Positions 8,903 to 16,769 of a DNA stretch of 64,000 bases are shown one piece after another. The notes under the pieces are model-generated. The model was not told the origin of the DNA, ran no database searches, and saw nothing but the letters and a program-made list of their open reading frames with translations. The number at the start of each line of letters is the position of its first letter. Within the stretch, counting starts at the first letter, position 1. Source of the DNA: Pseudomonas sp. Bout1. GTDB lineage: Bacteria; Pseudomonadota; Gammaproteobacteria; Pseudomonadales; Pseudomonadaceae. The stretch lies in contig NZ_JAVIWK010000001.1 in assembly GCF_034314165.1 (NCBI RefSeq), positions 2,743,001-2,807,000 of the forward strand, written 5' to 3'. Position numbers and translations under genes: made by a program.

Positions 8903-9628
8903 ATGAACGCCACTTTTGATTTTACCCACCAGCGCATCCTCGTCACCGGCGCCAGCAGCGGCATCGGCCGGGAAATCGCCCTGCAACTGATCGCCAGCGG
9001 CGCCCAGGTTTTCGCCTTGGGCCGCGACGCCCAGGCCCTGGCCCAACTCGGCTGCGAAACCCTGTGCCTGGACATCGCCAACAGCGCCGCCCTGGACCTG
9101 GCCCTGCAAGGCCTGCCGCCGATGCACGGCCTGGTCAACTGCGCCGGCATTTCCCGCCTGGAACCTGCCGCTGCCATCAGCGCCGAAGCCTTCGACCAGG
9201 TGATGAACGTCAACGCCCGCGCCGCCGCCCAGGTCGCCAGCCGAATCGCTGCAGCGATGATCGAAGCAAAGATCCCCGGCAGCATCGTCAACGTCTCAAG
9301 CCAGGCCTCACTGGTAGCGCTGGACGATCACCTCGGCTACTGCGCCTCCAAGGCTGCACTGGATGCCATCACCCGCGTGCAATGTGCCGAATGGGGCCGT
9401 TTCGGGATTCGAGTCAACAGCGTCAACCCCACCGTGACCCTCACGCCCATGGCGCAAATGGCCTGGTCGGCGCCCGCCAAACGCGACCCGGCATTGGCGG
9501 CGATTCCCCTGGGGCGGTTTGCTGAAACGGCGGAAGTGGCGCTGCCGGTGTTGTTCCTGCTGAGTGATGCCGCCAGCATGATCAGCGGTGTCAGCCTGCC
9601 GATCGACGGCGGCTACACCAGCCGCTAG
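8903..9628 (+). CDS. Short-chain dehydrogenase/reductase, L-xylulose reductase (DCXR)-like
   Basis: A 241-residue classical SDR. TGASSGIG at residues 15-22 binds the nicotinamide nucleotide, and NCAG at 79-82 replaces the usual NNAG. The catalytic residues are S133, Y146 and K150 (YCASK). The segment NPTVTLTPMAQMAWS and the following IPLGRFAE match the dicarbonyl/L-xylulose reductase subgroup, which interconverts ketoses and polyols. This fits the polyol module upstream. It converges on the LacI gene; the two stop codons overlap within the palindrome GCTAGC. It is separated from the kinase by the REP cluster, so it may have its own promoter there. Confidence 0.85.
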   Translation: MNATFDFTHQRILVTGASSGIGREIALQLIASGAQVFALGRDAQALAQLGCETLCLDIANSAALDLALQGLPPMHGLVNCAGISRLEPAAAISAEAFDQVMNVNARAAAQVASRIAAAMIEAKIPGSIVNVSSQASLVALDDHLGYCASKAALDAITRVQCAEWGRFGIRVNSVNPTVTLTPMAQMAWSAPAKRDPALAAIPLGRFAETAEVALPVLFLLSDAASMISGVSLPIDGGYTSR

Positions 9629-10629
9629 CCGTTCTCCAGCTTGCCCGCAATCACCACCTTGTCCCGCGGCTTGTGCGGGTCTTCGAGGCGGTCCAGCAGC
9701 AGCCGCACGGCGCTGCTGCCGGCCAGTGACGCGTCGTGGGCCACGCAGGCAATCGGCACGCCGAAGATATCGGCGAAGGGCAGGCGGTCGATGCCGCAGA
9801 TGGTCAGGCTGTCGTGGGCGATGTTGTGCATGCGCAGCGCACGCAAGGCGCCGAGGGTGATCAACTGGTTGAAACCCATGATCGCGTCCGGCGCCGAGTG
9901 CTCGGCCAGGTAGTCGAGGGTGTGCAGGTAGGAAGGCATCAGCGTGTAGTCGCCGGCGCACACCTCGACGTGCACTTGAGGGTGTTCGGCCAGCACTTCT
10001 TTCAGGCCTTTGAGGCGCTCCACGGTGATGCGCGAATGCTCGGGCCCGGTCAGCACCAGCAGGCGCTTGAGGTCTGGGGTCTGCCGCACCAGGTACTGCG
10101 CCGCCTCGATGCCGCTGTGGTAGTTGTCCAGTACCACGCGGCTGAACGGGCTGTCGTGAAGCGTGCGGTCGAGCAGCACCACCGGGGTCTTGCCGTTGCC
10201 CAGGCGCTCCAGATAATCCGGCTGGTAGCTGGGCTCGTCGGAGACCGGCGACAGGATGATCCCCGCCACGCGGTAGCCCAGCAGGGTGTCGACTGCCTTG
10301 CTTTCGAGTTCTTCCAGCTCGTCGGTGTCGACCAGCATGATGGTGTAGCCGTGCTTTTTCGCCTCGCGGGAAATCGCCTTGATCATTTCGCTGTAGAAGG
10401 GGTTGTCGACCGAGGCGGTGATCACGCCGATGATCAGGCTTTCACTGCGCTTGAGCCCGCGCGCAAAGGCATTGGGCACATAGTCCAGCTCCCGCGCCAC
10501 CTCGAGAATCCGCGCCAGGGTGGCGGGCTTGACCAGGTCAGGCTTGCTCAACGCCCGGGACACCGTGATGGTGGTCATGTTGACCCGTTTGGCGATGTCG
10601 CTGATGGTGACGGACTTTTTCTTGTTCAT
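9625..10629 (-). CDS. LacI-family transcriptional regulator
   Basis: A 334-residue regulator. The N-terminal HTH reads VTISDIAKRVNMTTITVSRALS with the hinge region ILEVARELDYVPNAFARGLK. A periplasmic-binding-like effector domain follows (IIGVITASVDNPFYSEMIKAI, GIILSPVSD, PVVLLDR, VVLDNYHSG, ICGIDRLPF). It probably represses the adjoining importer and catabolic genes and is relieved by a sugar or phosphosugar. The palindrome at 2501-2520 is the best operator candidate. No convincing Shine-Dalgarno precedes the ATG, but the HTH position leaves no later start possible. A LysR gene on the same strand ends 51 bases upstream. Confidence 0.92.
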   Translation of the reverse strand: MNKKKSVTISDIAKRVNMTTITVSRALSKPDLVKPATLARILEVARELDYVPNAFARGLKRSESLIIGVITASVDNPFYSEMIKAISREAKKHGYTIMLVDTDELEELESKAVDTLLGYRVAGIILSPVSDEPSYQPDYLERLGNGKTPVVLLDRTLHDSPFSRVVLDNYHSGIEAAQYLVRQTPDLKRLLVLTGPEHSRITVERLKGLKEVLAEHPQVHVEVCAGDYTLMPSYLHTLDYLAEHSAPDAIMGFNQLITLGALRALRMHNIAHDSLTICGIDRLPFADIFGVPIACVAHDASLAGSSAVRLLLDRLEDPHKPRDKVVIAGKLENG

Positions 10630-10680
10630 CGGCAGGGGGAAACCAGGAGAAAACAGTAGGAGGCTAACATGGGCGCCCGA

Positions 10681-11544
10681 TCAAATCACCGGATCCCAGC
10701 GCTGCGACCAATCCTTCTCCGCCTCCACCACGGCCCGCAGCAACCCCAGCGCCTGCTGCAAAACCGCCGAGTCGCGCTCGCGGGAATACACCAGGTACGT
10801 CGGAAAGCTGAATTCCGGCGCCTTGGGCACCCGCTGCATCACGCCGCTGTCCAGGTAGCTCTGTACCACCCGCGTGCGGAAATACCCGGCGCCGCCGTGC
10901 TCCAGGATGTACTGCAAGGCCAGCGGTCCCAGATTGAAACTCAGCGCGGCGCGGGCCTTGTCCGGCAGGGCGGCGTCGTGCTGCTGGCGAAAGCCCTGGC
11001 CCCAGTCGATATACACGTAGGGTTCGGGGCGGGCCGCCAGTTGCACCAAAATCAGTTTTTCTTCCAGCACCTGCTCCACCTGCAACCCCGGCCAGTATTG
11101 CGGTTGGAACACCAGCGCGGCGTCGAGCACGCCCAGCTCCAGTTGGCGCAACAGGTACTCGCCTTCGCGGATTTCTGTGCGCAACGCATGGCCGGGAATG
11201 TGTTCACGCAGGGCCTGGGCCCAGCCGAGCATCAGTGGGTTGCACAGGCTGACTTCGCCACCGATGTGCAGCACATTACGGTAGCCGTCGGGCAACGGCA
11301 GGTCGCGGCGTGCGGCTTCCCAGGTCTGGACAAGCTGGTTGGCGTAGACCACGAAAGCCTCGCCGTCCGGAGTGAGGCGGGCACCGGCACGGTTGCGCAC
11401 GAACAGCGTGCTGTTGAGCTGGCTTTCGAGGTTTTTCACCCGGGCGGTGATTGCCGTCTGGGTGACGTGCAGCTTCTCGGCCGCGGCGGCGAGGCTGCCG
11501 CAACGGGTGATTTCGAGGAAGGTGCGTGCCAGTTCGATGTCCAT
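10681..11544 (-). CDS. LysR-family transcriptional regulator
   Basis: A 287-residue LysR protein. The winged HTH at residues 1-60 (MDIELARTFLEITRCGSLAAAAEKLHVTQTAITARVKNLE, as successive pieces) is followed by the effector domain (VLHIGGEVSLCNPLMLGW, LRQLELGVLDAALVF). It lies upstream of the LacI gene on the same strand. On its 5' side are a perfect palindrome and the remains of an amidase. Its target is not evident; the decayed amidase might once have been one. LysR regulators of this length usually need a small aromatic or organic acid coinducer. Confidence 0.88.
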   Translation of the reverse strand: MDIELARTFLEITRCGSLAAAAEKLHVTQTAITARVKNLESQLNSTLFVRNRAGARLTPDGEAFVVYANQLVQTWEAARRDLPLPDGYRNVLHIGGEVSLCNPLMLGWAQALREHIPGHALRTEIREGEYLLRQLELGVLDAALVFQPQYWPGLQVEQVLEEKLILVQLAARPEPYVYIDWGQGFRQQHDAALPDKARAALSFNLGPLALQYILEHGGAGYFRTRVVQSYLDSGVMQRVPKAPEFSFPTYLVYSRERDSAVLQQALGLLRAVVEAEKDWSQRWDPVI

Positions 11545-11621
11545 GAAACCCCCGGGAGTGAATGGGGGACATTGTAGAGCGATGCGCGATTGGAATGCGA
11601 TCAGTGCAGGTGCCTGGCTTT

Positions 11622-11667
11622 TGTGGTGAGCGGGCTTGCCCCGCGCGGGGCAAGCCCGCTCACCACA
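11622..11667. repeat. Perfect 46-base palindrome (REP-type)
   Basis: Two 23-base arms starting TGTGGTGAGCGGGC and meeting at CCGC/GCGG are exact inverted copies with no loop. The GTGGTGAGCGGGCTTGCC core also occurs in the cluster at 8711-8873. It lies between the LysR start and the amidase remnant. There is no U-run, so it is better called a REP element than a terminator. Confidence 0.85.
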
Positions 11668-11702
11668 GGGTTATTGGTCAGTCGCTGAAAATTGCTTGCG
11701 CT

Positions 11703-12050
11703 TCAGGTTGGGGTTTTTGGGGCTTGCAGATGCTCGGTCGGGAAAGCCTTGGCATACGCCTGGCAAACCCGCAGCACCTGCTCGTCTGCAAACCGCGCGC
11801 CCACCACATGCAATCCCACCGGCAACCCGTTCGCCGCCAGCCCGCACGGCACCGACGCTGCCGGTTGCTGGGTTAAGTTGAAGGGATAGGTAAACGGCGT
11901 CCACTCCATCCATTCATCAAGGCCAGAACCCGGCGGCACGTTGTGCCCGGCCTCGAACGCGGTGATCGGCATCATCGGCGAAACCAGCCGATCAACCCGT
12001 CCCGCGCGTCCGGCTGCGCGATGGTTTGCAGCATCAACACCGAATCTTCC
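11703..12050 (-). pseudogene. Amidase remnant with internal deletion
   Basis: Two pieces of an amidase-signature protein are joined out of frame. Bases 12050-11996 encode EDSVLMLQTIAQPDARDG, which matches the middle of amidases (compare VDDCVLLMQHLARPDARD in the intact gene at 16770-18158). Bases 11999-11703, in another frame, encode the C-terminal end (LVSPMMPITAFEAGHNVPPG, then AASVPCGLAANGLPVGLHVVG and ARFADEQVLRVC). The roughly 150 residues expected between them and the whole N-terminal catalytic Lys/Ser half are missing. The gene is therefore non-functional. It ends next to the hairpin-rich repeat region, which may mark the site of rearrangement. Confidence 0.75.
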
Positions 12051-12127
12051 TAATAGGGGATTGTGGTGGGGCGTCAATGGAGGGGGTCGCTTTTGGTTTG
12101 GATGGGTCGTAAATGGGGTTGGTGTGT

Positions 12128-12455
12128 ATATCCGTTGTTGCGGTCAGGGCTGCTATGGGTTCCGCTCTTACAGCGGGTCACTTTTGGAAAAGAGCCCCAA
12201 AAGTAACCAAAAGGGCTCTTGCCCCACCACTCGGCACCTCGCTTAGGCTCGGTGTGCCCTCAACTCCGGCAGCACGAAGCGGGCCGCCGCGACGGGGCGT
12301 CCCTGCCCCGTCGCGGCTAAACCGGCGTCCTGCCGGTTTACCCGCTCCGTACTACCTGCGTTCGGCCAGCGTGGTTGACGGGGCGCCTAAGATCAAGATC
12401 ACAAGCAGATCAAGAACACAGCGGCCTACAGGCCGGCTTGAGTGTTAAAAGCCAG
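12128..12455 (+). repeat. Hairpin-rich repeat element, copy 1
   Basis: A roughly 330-base element whose near-complete inverted copy lies at 12584-12902. From the ATATCCGTTGTTGCGGT end it carries a chain of potential stem-loops: CCGCT/AGCGG, ACTTTTGG/CCAAAAGT, a CCTCGC-TTAG-GCTCGG segment, CGCGACGGGGC/GCCCCGTCGCG and AAACCGGC/GCCGGTTT. It closes with a GAGTGTTAAAAGC end. No plausible gene is visible in it; short frames across it have no recognisable domain. It looks like a non-autonomous mobile repeat or a structured RNA element typical of Pseudomonas intergenic regions. Confidence 0.7.
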
Positions 12456-12488
12456 ATCAAAAGCTAAAGCGGGCGGGCACGGTTCAAA

Positions 12489-12574
12489 TGTGGGAGCTGG
12501 CTTGCCTGCGATGGCATCGCCTCGAGGTGTCTGAGAAACCGAGTTGCCTGCATCGCCGGCAAGCCAGCTCCTAC
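12489..12574. repeat. REPIN between the two inverted repeat copies
   Basis: TGTGGGAGCTGGCTTGCC on the left and GGCAAGCCAGCTCCTACG on the right are inverted copies around a spacer containing GATGGCATCGCC and CATCGCCGGC. This is the same family as the elements at 35635-35730 and 39921-40011. Confidence 0.8.
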
Positions 12575-12583
12575 GCCTTGCTT

Positions 12584-12902
12584 TTGCTTTTAACACTCAG
12601 GTCGGCTTTCAGGCCGCCGTGCTCTTGCTGTTGACCTTGATCTGCGGGCCCCGTCAACCACGATGGCCGCAAGCAGGCACGGTGGAGCGGGTAAATCGGC
12701 AAGGATGCCGATTTAGCCGCGCCGGGCCATGGATGGCCCGTCGCGGCGGCCCGCGGAGACGGGTCTGATTGCGGGCATGCCGAGCCTAAGCGAGGCACCG
12801 AGTGGTGGGGCAAAGACCTTTTGGTTACTTTTGGGGCGTTTGCCAAAAGTGACCCGCTGTAAGAGCGGAACCAATAGCGGCCGTTACCGCAACAACGGAT
12901 AT
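12584..12902 (-). repeat. Hairpin-rich repeat element, copy 2 (inverted)
   Basis: Inverted relative of the element at 12128-12455. It starts (on the minus strand) with the same ATATCCGTTGTTGCGGT and keeps the CCGCTCTTACAGCGGGTCAC, CCAAAAGTAACCAAAAGG and GTTAAAAGC landmarks in order. The arms differ by scattered substitutions that often preserve the stems. For instance the inner hairpin is CGCGACGGGCC/GGCCCGGCGCG here and CGCGACGGGGC/GCCCCGTCGCG there. Its outer end stops only 64 bases before the LysR start at 12967, so it fills that gene's promoter region. Confidence 0.7.
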
Positions 12903-12966
12903 GCCCCTGAATGGCGCAGTAATTGCGTATGCCCAAGGAACACCCCCAGCGCAGGAACCCCAAACC

Positions 12967-13869
12967 ATGCAACTACGCGCGTTGCGCTATTTCCACGAAG
13001 TCGCCCGCTGCGCCTCCCTGCGTAAGGCCGCCGAGCGTCTCTACGTCACCCCCACCGCCGTCAGCCGCCAGATCGAACACCTGGAACACTACTTCGGCGC
13101 CGCCCTGATTGAACGCGGCCCCCGCGGCATCCGCCTCACCGCAGAAGGCGAATGCCTCGCCGAACAAGTCACCTCAACCCTGCGCGGCCTCGACCAGGTA
13201 CGCGAAGTCATCGCCAGCCGCCAAAGCCAGGTGGCCGGTAACATCAGCATCCATGTGTCAGAAAGTATCGTTTCCACCGTGCTCGCCCCAGTACTGGCAA
13301 CCTTTTATCGCGCCCACCCCAAGGTCACCTTCAACATCGTGATCGCCAGCGCATCGGCCACCCTCGACGCCCTGTGCAGCGGCGAGGCAGACCTGGGCCT
13401 GGCGTTCTACCTGCAAGAGCGCGCCGACGTCGAAGTCACCGCCCACTGCCAGTTATGGCACCGGGTGCTGGTCAGCGCCGAACACCCCTTCGCCCTGCGC
13501 GAAAGCATCGAATTAAGCGAACTGGAAGGCCAACCCCTGGCAATCCCCGACTCGGCCTACGGCGTGCGCCAGGCCCTGGAAGTGGCTGCAAAAAAACGCG
13601 GTGTGACGCTCGAACCGATATTCACCACCAGCTCCCTGGAAGTGCAAAAGAGTCTCGCCCGGCAACGGGCAGCGGTGCTGATTCTGCCCCAGGTAGAAGC
13701 AGACGTACGGGACCTGGGCGATGGCCTGGTCGCCGTGCCAATTGCCGATGACGACCTTGGACGCATCCGCATCGACCTCTGCGTCTACCGCAACCGCCCC
13801 CGGTCGGTGGCGGTGCTCAAGTGCCAGGAAATGCTGGCGGGGGCGATGCAGCGGTGTTCGTTGAACTGA
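12967..13869 (+). CDS. LysR-family transcriptional regulator
   Basis: A 300-residue LysR protein. The HTH reads LRALRYFHEVARCASLRKAA then ERLYVTPTAVSRQIEHLE, and the effector domain includes GNISIHVSESIVSTVLAPVL, LCSGEADLGLAFYL and LVSAEHPFAL. I start at 12967 because the usual LysR N-terminus (MQLRALRYFHEV) begins there and AGGA lies about ten bases upstream. An ATG at 12901 would add 22 residues derived from the repeat element. Its stop is three bases from that of the OprD gene on the other strand, so it probably controls the amidase-MFS-OprD operon. Confidence 0.9.
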   Translation: MQLRALRYFHEVARCASLRKAAERLYVTPTAVSRQIEHLEHYFGAALIERGPRGIRLTAEGECLAEQVTSTLRGLDQVREVIASRQSQVAGNISIHVSESIVSTVLAPVLATFYRAHPKVTFNIVIASASATLDALCSGEADLGLAFYLQERADVEVTAHCQLWHRVLVSAEHPFALRESIELSELEGQPLAIPDSAYGVRQALEVAAKKRGVTLEPIFTTSSLEVQKSLARQRAAVLILPQVEADVRDLGDGLVAVPIADDDLGRIRIDLCVYRNRPRSVAVLKCQEMLAGAMQRCSLN

Positions 13870-13872
13870 GCC

Positions 13873-15219
13873 TCAGAAGATATTGATCGGCACGTTGGCA
13901 ACGAGGCGGAACTCGTCGTAGCTGCCGTCAATCTGACCGCCGCTGGCACGGTGGTTGTAGACGATGGTGCGCAGTACGGTGTTTTTCAGTTGCCCCGACT
14001 GGATCACGTAGGCCAGCATCAAGCCGTTTTCGTTGTGCTTGGCGTCGTCCAGGCCGCGCACGTTGTAGCCGGTGTTGTGGCCGTTGCGGTCGCCATCGTA
14101 GTGGGTGCCGTCGATGCCCCAGCCCTTGGCGTGCCACAGGCTGGCGGTGAGGCCGGGTACGCCGTAGGCGGCAAAGTCCAGGTCGTAGCGCAGTTGCCAG
14201 GATTTTTCGTTGGGGCCGTTGTAGTCCGAATACAGCGAGTTGGCCATGTAGTTGCCGGTGGACTCCCACACGTAGTCGAAGTATTCGTCGCCGAACACCT
14301 GTTGCCACGCCAGGGTCAGACTGTGGGCCAGGTGCGTGGCGGTGAAGGCCAGGCTGGCGGCGTTGTTGTCGATGTAGCCGAGGTTTTTCGCCCCCGAATC
14401 GCTGGTGTGGTAGTAGTTGAAGGCGGTCTTCAGGGCGATGTCGCTTTTGTCACCGATGCGGTGGGTCAGGCCGACGTAGGTCTGGTCCCACATGTCTTCA
14501 AAGCGCGACGCGTAGACGCTGGCTTCCAGCCCGTAACCCGGCTTGACCGTGGCCCCCAGGTAGCTGATGCGTGCGCCGCTGTAGGCGCGGTTGCCGAAGG
14601 TGGTGGTGAGCTTTTCGGCGCCGGTGCCGGTGCGCGGAATCGCCCGTTCGAAGCTGCCGCCCTGCACCGACAGCCAATCGAATTCGTTGCTGAACAGGCC
14701 CACGCCCTGGAAGCTGGAGGGCAGGGCGCGGTTGTCCTTGTAGCGCAGGATCGGGTTGTCGGTCATCAGCCGGCCGGCCTTGATCTCGGTGCTCGACAGG
14801 CGCAAACGCACGTCGCCCACCCCAAGGCGGCTCCAGGTGGGAATCGCATCGCCGTCACCGTCCACCAGCACGCGGTCGCCGCCATTGGCGACCTTGCCGT
14901 GGCCACGCTCCAGGTTGACCGCGCTGAAGATTCCCGCGTCCACACCCACGCCAATCAGGCCCTGGGTGTAGCCGGAGCTGTATTTGAGCATGCTGGTCTG
15001 CACCCAGGTTTCCCGCACACGGGTGGGCTCGATGCCGCCGGCTTTCTTGATGCTCAGGTGGGTAGTGCGTTTGGTGTGCTGGTTGGAATAGTAGTGACGC
15101 AAATTCAGGTCCAGGGTGCTGCCTTCAAGGAAGCCCGGTGCGCTGGCCTGAGCGTTGTCCTGAGCAAAAGCCTGGGTGCTGGAAGCCAGGGTGACGGCCA
15201 GCAAAAGACGTGGATACAT
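13873..15219 (-). CDS. OprD-family outer-membrane porin
   Basis: A 448-residue protein with a signal peptide (MYPRLLLAVTLASSTQAFA, cleaved before QDNAQ). The mature sequence has OprD features: GFLEGSTLDLNLRHYYSN at the first strand, WVQTSMLKYSSGYTQGLIGVGVDAG, alternating aromatic strands, and a C-terminal strand DEFRLVANVPINIF ending in Phe. These porins pass small carboxylates, amino acids or peptides. It is the last of three genes in the amidase-MFS-OprD set, which together make outer-membrane entry, inner-membrane import and hydrolysis of an amide compound. GGGGA lies before the ATG. Confidence 0.92.
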   Translation of the reverse strand: MYPRLLLAVTLASSTQAFAQDNAQASAPGFLEGSTLDLNLRHYYSNQHTKRTTHLSIKKAGGIEPTRVRETWVQTSMLKYSSGYTQGLIGVGVDAGIFSAVNLERGHGKVANGGDRVLVDGDGDAIPTWSRLGVGDVRLRLSSTEIKAGRLMTDNPILRYKDNRALPSSFQGVGLFSNEFDWLSVQGGSFERAIPRTGTGAEKLTTTFGNRAYSGARISYLGATVKPGYGLEASVYASRFEDMWDQTYVGLTHRIGDKSDIALKTAFNYYHTSDSGAKNLGYIDNNAASLAFTATHLAHSLTLAWQQVFGDEYFDYVWESTGNYMANSLYSDYNGPNEKSWQLRYDLDFAAYGVPGLTASLWHAKGWGIDGTHYDGDRNGHNTGYNVRGLDDAKHNENGLMLAYVIQSGQLKNTVLRTIVYNHRASGGQIDGSYDEFRLVANVPINIF

Positions 15220-15322
15220 GGTAAATCCCCATACAAATCAGACGTAAGGCGGCCGTCCCGGCAACGGCCCGTGGGCGTTGCCGGTCAGCAGCGAAAAGAC
15301 GCGGGACAGAGGGAAGAGGTGT

Positions 15323-16675
15323 TCAGCGAACCGGGGCTTCTGCGAGCCGGGTTTCGCGGGCCGGGCTGCCGGGCAGCGACGGGCGGGTTTCCTTGGCGAA
15401 CCAGGCAGCGGTCAGGCACACCAGGTTGGCGATCAGCAGGTACCAGACCGGTGACATGGGGTCGCCGGTGGTGCCGATCAGCCAGGTGATGATGATCTGC
15501 GCGGTACCGCCAAACGCGGCCACACCGAAGGCATAGACGATGGAAAAACCGGTGGAGCGCACGGATTTCGGGAAGCTTTCCACCAGCAACACGATCAACG
15601 CCGCGCCGCTCATGCCGTGCAGGCCCGAGAGTACCGCCAGGGTCAGCAGGAAGGTCGCCGGGCTTGGGTGCTCGGTCATCAATTGCAGGGCCGGGAACAG
15701 GATCAACAGCAGCACCACCCGGGGTGTCATCAGGATCACCCGGCGCCCGAAGCGGTCGCAGAGCATGCCGCCCGCCACCGCACACACGGCCATGGCGGCA
15801 CCGGCCACCAGGGTCGAGAGCATGGAGATGCTGGTGGGCAGCTTCAGCTCGGTGAGGGCGAAGGTGGTCATGTAGTTGAGGAAGTACTGGGTGATGGTGC
15901 TGCCGGACAGGATCAGCAGCCCCAGCACCAGCGCCCGTCGGTGCTTGCCGCAGACTTCCCGCACCAGGTCGCCGGTGCTGGTCTTTTCGCCGTGGCCGTG
16001 GAAGGTTTCGGCCAGGTTGCGCCGGATGTAGATGCCGATCGGCAACACCAGCAGGCCGAATACGAACGGCACGCGCCAGCCCCAGCTGTTGAGGTCTTCC
16101 GCAGACATGACTTTGGTCAGGGTGAAGCCCACCAGCCCGGCCACCATCGCGGCCACGCCTTGGGCAACCACTTGCCAGCAGGCGTAGGTGCCGCGTTTGT
16201 GCGGTGGCGCGGCTTCGAGGATGTAGGTGGTGGCGGGGCCGGCTTCACCGCCCCAGGCCAGGCCCTGGATCATGCGGGTGACCACCAGCAGGATCGGCGC
16301 GGCGATGCCAATGGTCTCGTAGCCGGGCAATATCGCGATGCTGCCGGTGCCCACGGCCATCATCACCAGGGTCAACAGCATCGCCGGTTTGCGCCCGACG
16401 CGGTCGGCGTAGGCGCCGATCAGCACCGCGCCCAGTGGCCTTACGATAAAGCCGATACCGAAGGCGGTGACCGACAGCATCAAGCTGACGAAGGCGCTGT
16501 CGGACGGGAAAAACGTGTGGCCGATCATCACCGCAAAGGTTGCGTACACACCAAAGTCGAAAAACTCCACGGCGTTACCCAGGACCACGGCAAAGATGCT
16601 CTTTTTACCGGCGTCCGGGGACGGTGTTTCGGGTGCGTGATCAGGATCGGATCGTGTCAATTGCTCAGTGTGCAT
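15323..16675 (-). CDS. MFS transporter, metabolite:proton symporter (MHS) family
   Basis: A 450-residue protein with twelve predicted helices. The MHS hallmarks are GNAVEFFDFGVYATFAVMIG in the first helix, GFIVRPLGAVLIGAYADRVGRK in the 2-3 loop and GLAWGGEAGPATTYILEAAPP, with RSTGFSIVYAFGVAAFGG late. Known members carry proline/betaine, citrate, shikimate or ketoglutarate. GAGGGG precedes the ATG by five bases. It is 94 bases downstream of the amidase and 103 upstream of the porin on the same strand, so it probably imports the amidase substrate or a related acid. Confidence 0.9.
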   Translation of the reverse strand: MHTEQLTRSDPDHAPETPSPDAGKKSIFAVVLGNAVEFFDFGVYATFAVMIGHTFFPSDSAFVSLMLSVTAFGIGFIVRPLGAVLIGAYADRVGRKPAMLLTLVMMAVGTGSIAILPGYETIGIAAPILLVVTRMIQGLAWGGEAGPATTYILEAAPPHKRGTYACWQVVAQGVAAMVAGLVGFTLTKVMSAEDLNSWGWRVPFVFGLLVLPIGIYIRRNLAETFHGHGEKTSTGDLVREVCGKHRRALVLGLLILSGSTITQYFLNYMTTFALTELKLPTSISMLSTLVAGAAMAVCAVAGGMLCDRFGRRVILMTPRVVLLLILFPALQLMTEHPSPATFLLTLAVLSGLHGMSGAALIVLLVESFPKSVRSTGFSIVYAFGVAAFGGTAQIIITWLIGTTGDPMSPVWYLLIANLVCLTAAWFAKETRPSLPGSPARETRLAEAPVR

Positions 16676-16769
16676 ACCAGCCCCTCGATTTTAGTTATAG
16701 GTCGTCCGAGCTCCCGGCCGAGTAGGCCAGGAGCTGGCGTGTGGGTGGGCAGTTCCTACAGTGTCAAAG

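Noticed and set aside
8712..8919. Short frames with repeated APSPQQ or PPHHSK units
   Set aside because: They are translations of the palindromic REP cluster.
7133..9127. Long minus-strand open frame (664 codons) across kinase and SDR genes
   Set aside because: It is antisense to two well-supported genes, has no recognisable domain and is the expected result of high-GC codon usage.
12113..12448. Open frame inside the left copy of the inverted repeat (and a similar one on the other strand at 12571-12972)
   Set aside because: Both follow the repeat and its hairpins and show no domain; they result from the repeat composition.
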